From positions 124,001 through 188,000 of the forward strand of contig NZ_BBQZ01000006.1 of assembly GCF_000974805.1 (NCBI RefSeq): DNA of 64,000 nucleotides, given 5' to 3'. The translations under genes and the position numbers were made by a program. The notes under the pieces are model-generated. The model was not told the DNA's origin, ran no database searches, and saw only the letters and a list, made by a program, of their open reading frames with translations. This DNA comes from Demequina salsinemoris. GTDB lineage: Bacteria; Actinomycetota; Actinomycetes; Actinomycetales; Demequinaceae. The stretch's first letter is position 1. Every line of letters starts with the position of its first letter. Below, one piece after another: positions 25,185-34,099 of the stretch.

Positions 25185-25213
25185 TTGACAATCCATGGGG
25201 GCGGTTTTACGTT
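25185..25213 (+). promoter_or_regulatory. Strong promoter of the AraC-family gene
   Basis: TTGACA (25185-25190), a 17-bp spacer and TACGTT (25208-25213). It lies inside a longer open frame and so fixes the gene start downstream, at 25240. Confidence 0.75.
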
Positions 25214-25239
25214 CTGAGAATCAGCGCAAGGAGGCGGTG

Positions 25240-26187
25240 ATGGTTGTTCACGCGGCAGGCAGCGCGGACGAGTGGCAGGACGTCGTCAGCCGCTGCTTCA
25301 TCCCGATCAGCTTCGGCTCGTTCGAGCCCGGCTTCACGGCTCGGATGGACCATCTCGAGCTGGACGACAGCATCTCGATCTCGTGCGTCGCGACCGACGG
25401 CCACACCGTCAACCGGTCCGAACGGCTCGCCGCGCGGTCCGAGGTCGACGACCTGCACCTGTCGCTCCAGGTCGCCTCTCGCGGCACGGTCCGTCAGGGG
25501 CGACGCATGGTGTCCGTCCGTCCCGGCAACGCGTCGATGTACGCGACGCACTCGCCCTACTATCTCGACTATTCGGAGCCAGGGCAGCGGCAGCTCATCG
25601 TGCAGGTCTCGCAGTCGGCCCTCGACGTCCCCCCGGAGGTCGTCAAGGGCAGGCTCGGCCAGCTCAGCCTGCCCGCGAACGACGCCACGCGGGTCTTCTT
25701 CACGTATGCGCTGGACCTGCACCGGCACGGCGCGCCGCCGCAGAGCGCGCAGGCGAAGGAGGCCGCGGAGGTCGCCAAGGACCTCGCCGCGACGATGATC
25801 CGCGCCTCGGCAGAGGGCGCGCGCGTGCTGCCCCGCACCCGCGGTGGGCTGCTGCGAGCGATCCAGGACTTCGTCTCCGTCAACCTGCCGCACGTGCGGG
25901 TCGACGACATCGCCGCGGAGTTCTTCATGTCGCGGCGCACCGTGTATCACGTGTTCGAGGATGTCGGCATGACGCCGAGCGACTACCTGCGCAACCGGCG
26001 CCTCGCGCTCGCCGCCGCGCGCCTGATCGATCCGGAGTTCACCGACATGCCGATCGCCGAGATCGCGGTCGGCGCGGGCTTCGACGACGCGACGACGTTC
26101 ACGCGAGCGTTCCGCCGCCAGCACGGGGTCACGCCGCGCGAGTGGCGCGCCGCAGGGACGATGCGGGAGCTCCCGGTCGCGTCGTAG
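25240..26187 (+). CDS. AraC-family regulator of the ABC/aldehyde dehydrogenase cluster
   Basis: This protein has 315 residues. The N-terminal 190 residues form a cupin-like sensing domain of the kind found in regulators of aromatic degradation. The C-terminal AraC domain (about 212-308) has two helix-turn-helices, VRVDDIAAEFFMSRRTVYHVF and MPIAEIAVGAGFDDATTFTRAF, the first cited only in part as motif. The ATG 25240 lies 5 nt after AAGGAGG and downstream of a near-consensus promoter. It is separately promoted but sits just after the aldehyde dehydrogenase, so it likely activates that operon. Confidence 0.9.
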   Translation: MVVHAAGSADEWQDVVSRCFIPISFGSFEPGFTARMDHLELDDSISISCVATDGHTVNRSERLAARSEVDDLHLSLQVASRGTVRQGRRMVSVRPGNASMYATHSPYYLDYSEPGQRQLIVQVSQSALDVPPEVVKGRLGQLSLPANDATRVFFTYALDLHRHGAPPQSAQAKEAAEVAKDLAATMIRASAEGARVLPRTRGGLLRAIQDFVSVNLPHVRVDDIAAEFFMSRRTVYHVFEDVGMTPSDYLRNRRLALAAARLIDPEFTDMPIAEIAVGAGFDDATTFTRAFRRQHGVTPREWRAAGTMRELPVAS

Positions 26188-26259
26188 CCGGCATGGCGGG
26201 GGCGGCCCCGACCTCCATCGTGCAACGGCACCCCAGTAGCATGACGACAGGAGGTGCCG

Positions 26260-27306
26260 GTGCGCGTCGAACACAGTCCCGAGGGGAAGCCCGTATCGGG
26301 GACAGTCGCGTCGCGCTCCGCGACCATCTACGACGTCGCCGAGCGTGCGGACGTCTCCCCTCAGACCGTGAGCAGGGTCCTGCGCGGATTCCAGGGCGTG
26401 CGTCCGGCCACGAGGGAGCGCGTCCTGGAGGCGCTCAAGGAGCTGGACTACAAGCCCAACGAGGCCGCGCGGTCGTTGCGCACCCGGCGTGTCAACCGGA
26501 TCGGCGCGCTTGTGCATGCGATGAGCTCGACCGGGCCGGGCCGCACGCTCGAGGGCGCGGCGATGGCGGCGCGGGCGCATGGCTACGTGCTCGACATCGT
26601 CCCGATGGATGGCGAGGACCCCGCGTCGATCGCCTTGGCCTTCAGCCTCGCGGCCGAGCATCAGATCGCTGGAATCGTCGCCACGGCCGACACCGCCGCG
26701 GTCCGCGCCACGCTCGCCGAGCAGGCCGGTCCAGTCTCCGTGGTGTGGGGGGCGACGACGATCCCTGAGGGCTTCGACATGAGCCACGACGAGGCGATCG
26801 GGGCGCTCGCGGCGGATCACCTGGTCGGGCTCGGGCATCGCGACATCGCGTATATCGGCGGCCCGGAGTCATGGGCGGCGGCGACCGAGCGTGCGCGCGG
26901 CTTCGAGGTGCGGGCGCAGTCGCGTGGAGCGCGCGTCGTGTGGAGCGCTATGGCGGACTGGTCCGCGGACGCGGGCCATGCTGCGGCGTCCGCCCTCCTG
27001 GGTGCGGCGACGAGCGCCACTGCCCTCGCGTGCGGCAACGACGCGATCGCGATCGGTGCGCTCGCGGCGATGAACTCCAGGGGCGTCTCGGCTCCCACCG
27101 ACCTCAGCGTGATCGGCGTCGACGACATCCCCGAGGCGCGCTATCACCTGCCGACACTGACCACGATCGCGCTCGACTTCGAGGCCGAGGGCGCGGGCCT
27201 CGTCGAGCGCCTGCTGAGCGACATCGGCGAGCTCGAGGCCTCCGCGGTGACCACCCCCGCGCCCCCTCGTCTCGTCGCACGCGAGTCGACGGCTCCGGTC
27301 CGGTAG
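26260..27306 (+). CDS. LacI-family regulator of the sugar operon (first copy)
   Basis: This protein has 348 residues. The helix-turn-helix is ATIYDVAERADVSPQTVSRVL (about 22-42, shown as motif). It is followed by the hinge NEAARSLRTRRVNRIGALV and a periplasmic-binding-like sugar domain. The GTG at 26260 sits 5 nt after ACAGGAGG; a GTG at 26254 overlaps that site and is rejected. It lies before the binding-protein gene with LacI operators in between, so it probably represses that operon. It is a paralogue of the LacI protein at 33053. Confidence 0.92.
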   Translation: MRVEHSPEGKPVSGTVASRSATIYDVAERADVSPQTVSRVLRGFQGVRPATRERVLEALKELDYKPNEAARSLRTRRVNRIGALVHAMSSTGPGRTLEGAAMAARAHGYVLDIVPMDGEDPASIALAFSLAAEHQIAGIVATADTAAVRATLAEQAGPVSVVWGATTIPEGFDMSHDEAIGALAADHLVGLGHRDIAYIGGPESWAAATERARGFEVRAQSRGARVVWSAMADWSADAGHAAASALLGAATSATALACGNDAIAIGALAAMNSRGVSAPTDLSVIGVDDIPEARYHLPTLTTIALDFEAEGAGLVERLLSDIGELEASAVTTPAPPRLVARESTAPVR

Positions 27307-27441
27307 GCGCAAAAGCCCCCATATTCCTGGAAAAGTACCTGGTAAATAGGCTACACACCGCTTCGGCGGCGCGATTGTCTCAGTTTGGCAAACACGCGCA
27401 ACGAGGGGTTGCACTCAGACTGTTTTACACCTAGAGTCCGA

Positions 27442-27471
27442 TGTTATCGATAGCAAATGTTATCGATGCCA
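27442..27471. promoter_or_regulatory. Two tandem LacI-type operators
   Basis: TGTTATCGATAGCA (27442-27455) and TGTTATCGATGCCA (27458-27471) are near-palindromes around TATCGAT with centres 16 bp apart. They lie between the LacI gene and the binding-protein gene. No clear -10 was found between them and the gene start. Confidence 0.75.
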
Positions 27472-27549
27472 AACAGCGACGAGGCGAACCCCTCCTCGTC
27501 GTGGAACCAGAGAGCACGCCGCAACGACGCGGCGAGGAGGCGTTCAAAG

Positions 27550-28935
27550 ATGAACTCACGGACCATCAGGCTGGCGGCAGCCGGATCGGCGCTTGCCGTC
27601 GTCGGCGCGCTGGCCGGCTGCTCGGGAAGCAGCGATTCATCCGACGCGAGCGGCAGCGCGCAAGCGTCCGGAGACACGAGCGAGGCCAGCATCGCTGGCT
27701 GGACTCCCAACGAGGGCCGGCCGGAGGGCGAGATCCACGTGCTGGTCTTCTCGGACTCGGTGGCCGAGGTCGAGCGCGCGGCGGCCGAGCGCTTCAACGA
27801 GACCTCCGACATCAAGGTCGTCATCGACGAAGGCGCGAGCGCCGGCGTCGAGTACAACACGCAGGTCCGCACCCAGATCGGCACCGACAGCGCGCCCGAC
27901 ATCTTCATGAGCTGGGGCTCCGCGGGCATCCAGCCGCTCGTCGACGCGGACGCGCTGCTGCCGCTCGACTCGTTCATCGAGGACGACCCGATGCTCCAGG
28001 ACGCGTTCCTGCCCTCGGTCTTCAACGAGGAGGTCATCGACGGCAGCGCCTATGGCATCCCGATGCGCGGTGTGGCCCCCGAGTTCCTCTACTACAACAC
28101 CGACGTGCTCGCCGATGCGGGCCTCGAGCCGCCCACGTCGTGGGAGGACTTCAAGTCCCAGATCCCGGTCCTCCAGGACGCCGGCTACATCCCCGTCGCT
28201 CTCGCGGGCGCCGACAAGTGGCCCGACATGATCTGGTTCCAGTTCCTGTACGCGCGCTACCTCGGCAACGACGCGGTGGCTCAGGGCCTCGCGGGCGACA
28301 CCTCGGTGTGGGAGTCCGACGGCTCGAAGGCTGCCCTCGCCGAGCTCAAGGACCTGGTGGACATGGGTGCGTTCGGCTCCAACTTCGCCTCTCAGTCCTA
28401 TGGCGGAGACGGCACGGCGGCGCTGCTGCGCAACGGCCTCGCCGCCTACGAGCTCATGGGCTCGTGGCACTACGGCACGGTCAAGGGTGACGCCGAGTCG
28501 GTGGACAACCTCGGGTGGGTCGCGTTCCCTGACTTCACCGAGGGCGATGGCCTCGACGGTGAGATCGCCGGCAACCTGAGCAACTTCTACAACGTCGCCG
28601 CCGACACCCGGTACCCGGAGGCTGTCGCAGGCTTCCTGGCCGAGCTGTACGGGGACGAGTTCCTCAACGGCCAGCTCTCGTTCGGCAACGTGCCGCCGAC
28701 CACGAACGCCGCCGACCTGATCGCCGCGTCCGACCTGGACGAGGGCTCCAAGGCCCACGCGACCTTCGTCGTCGACCTGGTCGAGAGCGCGCCGACCTTC
28801 CAGCTCTCGTGGGACCAGGTGGTCCCGGCATCGGCTCAGACCGCGTCGCAGGACGCCACGGCCGACTTCTTCAACGGGGCGATCGACGACCAGGGCTTCA
28901 TCGACGCCTGGAACGCCGTCGTCACCTCCGAGTGA
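27550..28935 (+). CDS. Sugar ABC transporter substrate-binding lipoprotein
   Basis: This 461-residue protein has a lipoprotein signal ending in ALAGC (Cys24), a Ser/Asp-rich linker, then a type II extracellular solute-binding domain of the maltose/oligosaccharide class with DIFMSWGSAGIQPLVDADAL and GIPMRGVAPEFLYYN. It binds a sugar outside the cell for the two permeases that follow. The ATG 27550 lies about 8 nt past GAGGAGG; the longer frame from 27457 would overlap the operators. The GH3 and GH42 genes suggest a short beta-linked galactoside or glucoside as ligand. Confidence 0.92.
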   Translation: MNSRTIRLAAAGSALAVVGALAGCSGSSDSSDASGSAQASGDTSEASIAGWTPNEGRPEGEIHVLVFSDSVAEVERAAAERFNETSDIKVVIDEGASAGVEYNTQVRTQIGTDSAPDIFMSWGSAGIQPLVDADALLPLDSFIEDDPMLQDAFLPSVFNEEVIDGSAYGIPMRGVAPEFLYYNTDVLADAGLEPPTSWEDFKSQIPVLQDAGYIPVALAGADKWPDMIWFQFLYARYLGNDAVAQGLAGDTSVWESDGSKAALAELKDLVDMGAFGSNFASQSYGGDGTAALLRNGLAAYELMGSWHYGTVKGDAESVDNLGWVAFPDFTEGDGLDGEIAGNLSNFYNVAADTRYPEAVAGFLAELYGDEFLNGQLSFGNVPPTTNAADLIAASDLDEGSKAHATFVVDLVESAPTFQLSWDQVVPASAQTASQDATADFFNGAIDDQGFIDAWNAVVTSE

Positions 28936-28987
28936 CACGCCCTCACCACCGCCCCGAGACTCACCTCTCTCACTGAAAGACACGCTC

Positions 28988-29938
28988 ATGCCTCGTCCCG
29001 ACTCCGCGGGACCGGACACCAAGAAGCGGGGCGGCCTGCAGCACGCAGGCCGCCCCGGCTTGATCTGGTCCGTACCCGCACTGCTCTTCTTCGCCCTCTT
29101 CGCGATCGCGCCGCTCGGCGTGGCGCTCTACCTGTCCTTCACGGACTACCAGGGCATCCCCGTCGTCCCGCCGGAGTGGGTCGGCCTCGAGAACTGGGCG
29201 CGTCTGTTCGACGACGCCGCGCTGCACCGGGCGATCGGTGTGACGGTCATCCTGATCGTGCTGGCCGTCGTGACGCAGGTGCCCATCTCGCTCCTCATCG
29301 GGGTGTGGGCCGCGGGTCCGCAGCGCGGGCGAGCGATCGTCGTCACCTTGTACTTCATCCCGCTGCTGATGTCCTCGGCGGCGATCACGGTGCTCTTCGC
29401 GTCGCTCGTCGACCCGAACTTCGGTATCCCCGCGACGATGCGCGAGGTGTTCAACCTGCCCGCGGACAACATCTTCAGCAACCTTCTAGGCAACCCGACC
29501 ACCGCGATCGGCGTCATCGCCTTCATCTACCTATGGGGCTCCTCGCCGCTGCACACGCTCATCTACCAGGGCGGAGCGCGACAGATCCCCGAGATCCTCT
29601 ACCAGGCCGCCGCGCTCGACGGCGCCGGCCGGGTCCGGACGTTCTTCAGCATCACGATCCCTCAGCTGAAGAACACCATCGTCACCTCGACGATCATCAT
29701 GGTCGTCGGCACGTTCACCTCGTTCGACATCATCCTGCTGCTCACCCGCGGCGGGCCCAGCGGGGCGACCTCGAACCTCCCGTACTTCATGTACGACAAG
29801 GGCATCGCCTCGCTCGACTTCGGCTACGGCAGCGTCGTCGCCGTCGTGCTGATCGTCCTCGCGATGCTCGTCTCGATCCTCATGGTGAAGGCCACCGGCT
29901 ACGACAAGCTCGAGGGATCCCAGGAGGGAATCGGATGA
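28988..29938 (+). CDS. Sugar ABC transporter permease (MalF type)
   Basis: This 316-residue protein has a basic start, then six membrane segments beginning LIWSVPALLFFALFAIAPLGV. The EAA loop that docks to the ATPase reads EILYQAAALDGAGRVRTFF. It lies 52 bp after the binding-protein gene, and its stop overlaps the next start (ATGA). No ATPase gene is present in the operon, so a shared MsmK-type ATPase elsewhere is likely. Confidence 0.93.
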   Translation: MPRPDSAGPDTKKRGGLQHAGRPGLIWSVPALLFFALFAIAPLGVALYLSFTDYQGIPVVPPEWVGLENWARLFDDAALHRAIGVTVILIVLAVVTQVPISLLIGVWAAGPQRGRAIVVTLYFIPLLMSSAAITVLFASLVDPNFGIPATMREVFNLPADNIFSNLLGNPTTAIGVIAFIYLWGSSPLHTLIYQGGARQIPEILYQAAALDGAGRVRTFFSITIPQLKNTIVTSTIIMVVGTFTSFDIILLLTRGGPSGATSNLPYFMYDKGIASLDFGYGSVVAVVLIVLAMLVSILMVKATGYDKLEGSQEGIG

Positions 29939-30753
29939 GGCAACGTGCGAACTGGCCCGCCGCGATCTTCGCGGGCCTGTGGCTGGCGATCATCATGATC
30001 CCGGTCTACGTCATGGTCAGGGCCGGCTTCTCGAGCCGGGAGGACTATGGCAACTCCGGCCCCATCGGGATGCCGAACGCGTTCACGCTCGAGAACTTCC
30101 GCTACACGATGGACTCGGGATTCGGGAAGTACCTGCTCAACTCGGGGATCCTGACGGTCGGCACCGTGATCCTGGTGCTGCTGATGGTTCCGCCCCTCGC
30201 CTACGTGATCGTGCGCGGCCGCAGCCGGTGGATCCCCACCGTCTTCAAGGCGATGCTTTTCGGCCTGGCGATCCCCGCCCAGGTGGTCGTGATCCCGCTG
30301 TACTTCATCATCGTCAAGGTCGGTCTCTACGACTCCCTGCTCGGCGTGATCTTCCCGTCCGTCGCGTTCGTCATCCCCCTCACGACGCTCATCCTCACGA
30401 GCACCATGCGGGAGATCAACAACGAGCTCTACGAGGCCATGGCCCTCGACGGCGCCGGTTCGGTGCGGACCTTCCTCACGCTCGTGCTCCCGCTGTCGAA
30501 GGGTGGCATCGCGACGATCGTCGTGTTCAGCGCTCTGCAGACCTGGAACAACTACCTGCTGCCGCTCACCCTGACGCGGTCCGAGGACGTCCGCGTGGCC
30601 ACGCTCGGCCTGGGCATCTTCAAGCAGCAGTTCGCGCTCAACGTCCCCGGCCTGATGTCCGCGGTGATGCTGACGATCGTGCCCATCCTGCTCATCTACA
30701 TCTTCGCGCGCCGTTCTCTCGAGCGCGGTCTGATGGGCGTGGGGGGCAAGTGA
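29935..30753 (+). CDS. Sugar ABC transporter permease (MalG type)
   Basis: This 272-residue protein has six membrane segments and the EAA loop ELYEAMALDGAGSVRTFL. It begins RANWPAAIFAGLWLAIIMIPV. It overlaps the MalF-type gene by 4 bp and the GH3 gene by 1 bp (TGATG), showing a tightly coupled operon. Confidence 0.93.
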   Translation: MRQRANWPAAIFAGLWLAIIMIPVYVMVRAGFSSREDYGNSGPIGMPNAFTLENFRYTMDSGFGKYLLNSGILTVGTVILVLLMVPPLAYVIVRGRSRWIPTVFKAMLFGLAIPAQVVVIPLYFIIVKVGLYDSLLGVIFPSVAFVIPLTTLILTSTMREINNELYEAMALDGAGSVRTFLTLVLPLSKGGIATIVVFSALQTWNNYLLPLTLTRSEDVRVATLGLGIFKQQFALNVPGLMSAVMLTIVPILLIYIFARRSLERGLMGVGGK

Positions 30754-33056
30754 TGTCAGCGGCCACCTGGACCGACCGCGCCCTCAGTCCGCGCGAGCGG
30801 GCGCAGGCGCTGCTCGGCGAGCTCACCCTCGCGGAGAAGATCGCCCAGCTGGGAAGCTCGTGGCCGGGCGCGGAGGCGGCTGAGGGAGATGTCGCGCCGA
30901 TGCAGGAGGCCCACCTGCAGGCGGAGCCCTTCGCCGAGGCGATCGCCAAGGGGCTCGGGCAGATCACCCGCAACTACGGGACCGCGCCGGTGGAGGCGGC
31001 TGCGGGCGCCCGCGTGCTCGCGCAGCGGCAGCGGGCGGTGGTCGCCGCGAGCAGGTTCGGCATCCCCGCGGTCGCGCACGAGGAGTGCCTCACGGGGGTG
31101 ACGGCGTGGGGCTGCACGGTGTATCCCACGCCGCTCGCCTGGGGTGCGACGTTCGATCCCGCGCTCATCGAGCGCATGGGCGTCCGGATCGGTTCCGACC
31201 TGCGTTCGCTCGGGGTCCACCAGGGGCTGGCGCCCGTGCTCGACGTGGTCCGGGACTACCGGTGGGGCCGCGTGGAGGAGACGATGGGGGAGGACCCGCA
31301 CCTGGTCGGCACCGTCGGAACCGCCTACGTCGCGGGCCTCGAGTCCGCGGGAGTGGTGGCCACGCTCAAGCACTTCGCGGGCTACTCCGCGTCTCAGGCG
31401 GCACGCAACCACGCGCCGGTGTCAATGGGCCCGCGCGAGTTCCGCGAGGTCTGCCTGCCGCCCTTCCAGCGAGCGCTGACGGTCGCGCGATCGATCATGA
31501 CCGCCTACATCGACCGCGACGGCGTGCCCGCGACGGTGGACTCGGCGCTGCTCACGGACCTCCTTCGCGACCAGTGGGGGTTCGAGGGCACGGTCGTGTC
31601 CGATTACTGGGCGATCCCCTTCGTGGCGACCATGCACCGGGTGGTGGCCGATGCCCCCGCAGCGGGCGAGAGGGCGATCGCCGCGGGGTGCGACGTCGAG
31701 CTCCCTCACACGAGCACGTTCGCGGGCCTCGCGGACGCGGTCGCAGCCGGCAGGCTCGACGAGGCGACCATCGACAGATCGGTGCTGCGCGTCCTGACGC
31801 AGAAGGCCGAGCTCGGGCTGCTCGACGAGGGGTGGACGCCCGACGTGGACGTCGACGTGATCGACCTGGACTCTGCCGCGAACCGCGCCGTGGCCCGTCG
31901 GGTCGCCGAGGAGTCGATCGTCCTGCTCGACAACGACGGTCTGCTCCCGCTCGGTCGTGATCGCTCCACGATCGCGGTGCTCGGGCCGGTGGCGACCGAG
32001 GTGGGCTTCCTGTTCGGCTGCTACTCGTTCCCCAACCACGTGCTCGTCCACCACCCCGACCTCGGTCTCGGGATCGATGGCGTGTCCTACCTCGACGCGA
32101 TCGCCACGGCGTTCCCCGACGCGGAGGTCGTGAGCGCCACCGGCGCATCGATACACGACGACGGCGCAGGTGATCTGGACGCCGCGGTCGCCCTGGCGCG
32201 CCGCGCGGACGTCGCGATCGTGATGGTGGGCGACCGTTCAGGGATGTTCGGGCTCGGGACGTCAGGCGAGGGCTGCGACGTCGCGGACCTCCGGCTTCCC
32301 GGCTCGCAGCAGGAGCTGATCGATGCGGTCGTCGCCTCGGGTACGCCCACGATCGTGGTGGTGAGCTCGGGTAGGCCGTACGCGCTCGGCGACTCGATCG
32401 ACCAGGCGAGCGCCGTCATCCAGGCCTTCCAGCCGGGGCAGGAGGGGGGGCGTGCCCTCGCGGCGGTGCTTGCGGGAGACGTGAACCCCTCGGGCCGGCT
32501 CCCAGTCCAGGTGCCGCGCCCGTCGGCTCCGCAGCCGAGCACCTATCTCGCTCCGCCGCTCGCGCGTCACTCCCACGGCATCAGCAATCTCGACCCCTCG
32601 CCGCGGTATCCCTTCGGGCACGGTGGCTCCTACACGACCTTCGTGCGCGAGCTGCTGTCGCCGAGGTCCGTCGTCCTCGACCCCGAGGGGTCGCTGACGA
32701 TCGAGGTCGAGGTGCGCAACACAGGTGCCGTCGGAGGCGCCGACGTGGTCCAGCTCTATGTGTCCCACGAGGTGCCGAGCGTGGTGCAGCCCGTCCGTCG
32801 CCTCGTGGGCTTCATGCGAACGGAGCTCGAGCCGGGCGCGGCCGCCGTCATCGCCTTCACGGTGCCCGCCGGCGCGCTCGCGATCGTCGGAAGCGACCTG
32901 CGGCGCGTCGTGGAGCCTGGCCGACTCACGCTCACCGTCGCGTCCTCCGCGGACGATCCCGGAGCGGTCGTCGAGGTGGACCTCGACGGACCAGGCAGGG
33001 CGCTGGCGCCAGACGAGGTGCCGACCGTCGAGGCTGCCGAGAGGAGACTCTCGTGA
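30753..33056 (+). CDS. Glycoside hydrolase family 3 (beta-glucosidase/beta-xylosidase type)
   Basis: This 767-residue protein has no signal peptide, so it acts in the cytoplasm on imported sugar. The N-terminal TIM barrel contains the KHFAGYSASQAARNH block and nucleophile Asp284 in TVVSDYWAI. The second domain (about 395-590) has the GEGCDVADLRLPGSQQELI segment, and a fibronectin III-like domain ends the protein (GGADVVQLYVSHEV). The ATG overlaps the permease stop. Exact specificity (gluco, xylo or galacto) cannot be fixed. Confidence 0.93.
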   Translation: MSAATWTDRALSPRERAQALLGELTLAEKIAQLGSSWPGAEAAEGDVAPMQEAHLQAEPFAEAIAKGLGQITRNYGTAPVEAAAGARVLAQRQRAVVAASRFGIPAVAHEECLTGVTAWGCTVYPTPLAWGATFDPALIERMGVRIGSDLRSLGVHQGLAPVLDVVRDYRWGRVEETMGEDPHLVGTVGTAYVAGLESAGVVATLKHFAGYSASQAARNHAPVSMGPREFREVCLPPFQRALTVARSIMTAYIDRDGVPATVDSALLTDLLRDQWGFEGTVVSDYWAIPFVATMHRVVADAPAAGERAIAAGCDVELPHTSTFAGLADAVAAGRLDEATIDRSVLRVLTQKAELGLLDEGWTPDVDVDVIDLDSAANRAVARRVAEESIVLLDNDGLLPLGRDRSTIAVLGPVATEVGFLFGCYSFPNHVLVHHPDLGLGIDGVSYLDAIATAFPDAEVVSATGASIHDDGAGDLDAAVALARRADVAIVMVGDRSGMFGLGTSGEGCDVADLRLPGSQQELIDAVVASGTPTIVVVSSGRPYALGDSIDQASAVIQAFQPGQEGGRALAAVLAGDVNPSGRLPVQVPRPSAPQPSTYLAPPLARHSHGISNLDPSPRYPFGHGGSYTTFVRELLSPRSVVLDPEGSLTIEVEVRNTGAVGGADVVQLYVSHEVPSVVQPVRRLVGFMRTELEPGAAAVIAFTVPAGALAIVGSDLRRVVEPGRLTLTVASSADDPGAVVEVDLDGPGRALAPDEVPTVEAAERRLS

Positions 33057-34099
33057 CCGCCGTCAGCAAGCCCGCGACGGTCCACGACGTCGCTGCTCTC
33101 GCGGGGGTGTCGGCGCAGACCGTGTCGCGCCACCTGAGCGGTTACGAGGGGATCCGCCCGAAGACGCGCGCCAAGGTCGAGGCGGCTCTCGAGAAGCTCG
33201 ACTATCGTCCGAACCGCGCGGCCCAGGTGCTGCGCACCCGTCGCTCGCGCAGGATCGGCGTCGTCATCCACGAGATGTTCGCGTTCGGTCCTGCGGGCCT
33301 GCTTCGCGGGGCGACGCGGCGGGCGCGCGAGGACGGTTACACGCTCACGATCGTCGGAGTCGACGGAGAGGACGATGCGGCGGTCACCGCCGCCTTCGAC
33401 GCCTTCGAGGAGGAGCAGGCCGCGGGCGTCATGGCGGTCACGCTGACAGACAGCGTGCGCGTCACCGTGGAGAAGCGAATGCCCTCGGTGCCGATACTCG
33501 TGGATCCCGCCGAGGCGGGTGGCGAAGGCAGCTCGTTCAACGCGACCGGTGCGGCTCTCGCAGCACATCACCTGGCCGAGCTCGGGCACCGGAGGGTCGC
33601 CATGCTCGGCGGCCCCGATCACTGGCTTCCGGCGCGACAGCGACGCCAGGGCTTCCTCGCCGCCGTCGAGGGCGGCGCCGCCGAGTGCGTGCGCGTCTGG
33701 GAGGGCGACTGGTCTGCGGAGATCGGTGACCGGGTGGCGCGCGAGCTCGACCCCGCCGACGGCATCACCGCCATCTTCTGCGCGAACGACGCCGGGGCGA
33801 TCGGGCTGATGCACGGCCTCCAGGCGCGGGGCGTCCGGGTGCCGGAGGACATCTCCGTGGTCGGCTTCGACTGCGCGCCCGAGGCCGCCTTCGCCTCGCC
33901 CCCGCTCACCACTGTCGACGCCCACTACGAGGAGCAGGGCCGCGCGGCGATCCAGAGCCTGCTGGATCGCATCGAGAACCGCGTGGCGACGCCCGCGCCC
34001 GCGACTGCGCCCGCACTGATCGTGCGCGGCTCGACCGCCCCGCCCCCGGGCCGGTCGAGCGCGCCGTCGGTCGGGACGACCTCCAAGGAGAACTCATGA
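33053..34099 (+). CDS. LacI-family regulator (second copy)
   Basis: This 348-residue protein has the helix-turn-helix ATVHDVAALAGVSAQTVSRHL (cited as motif), the hinge NRAAQVLRTRRSRRIGVVI and a sugar-binding domain. It is clearly paralogous to the LacI protein at 26260 (same length; RxGYTL...VDGEDDAAV against the matching segment). It is buried in the operon, overlapping GH3 by 4 bp (GTGA) and GH42 by 4 bp (ATGA), so it is made with the enzymes and would give feedback or control another locus. Confidence 0.92.
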   Translation: MTAVSKPATVHDVAALAGVSAQTVSRHLSGYEGIRPKTRAKVEAALEKLDYRPNRAAQVLRTRRSRRIGVVIHEMFAFGPAGLLRGATRRAREDGYTLTIVGVDGEDDAAVTAAFDAFEEEQAAGVMAVTLTDSVRVTVEKRMPSVPILVDPAEAGGEGSSFNATGAALAAHHLAELGHRRVAMLGGPDHWLPARQRRQGFLAAVEGGAAECVRVWEGDWSAEIGDRVARELDPADGITAIFCANDAGAIGLMHGLQARGVRVPEDISVVGFDCAPEAAFASPPLTTVDAHYEEQGRAAIQSLLDRIENRVATPAPATAPALIVRGSTAPPPGRSSAPSVGTTSKENS

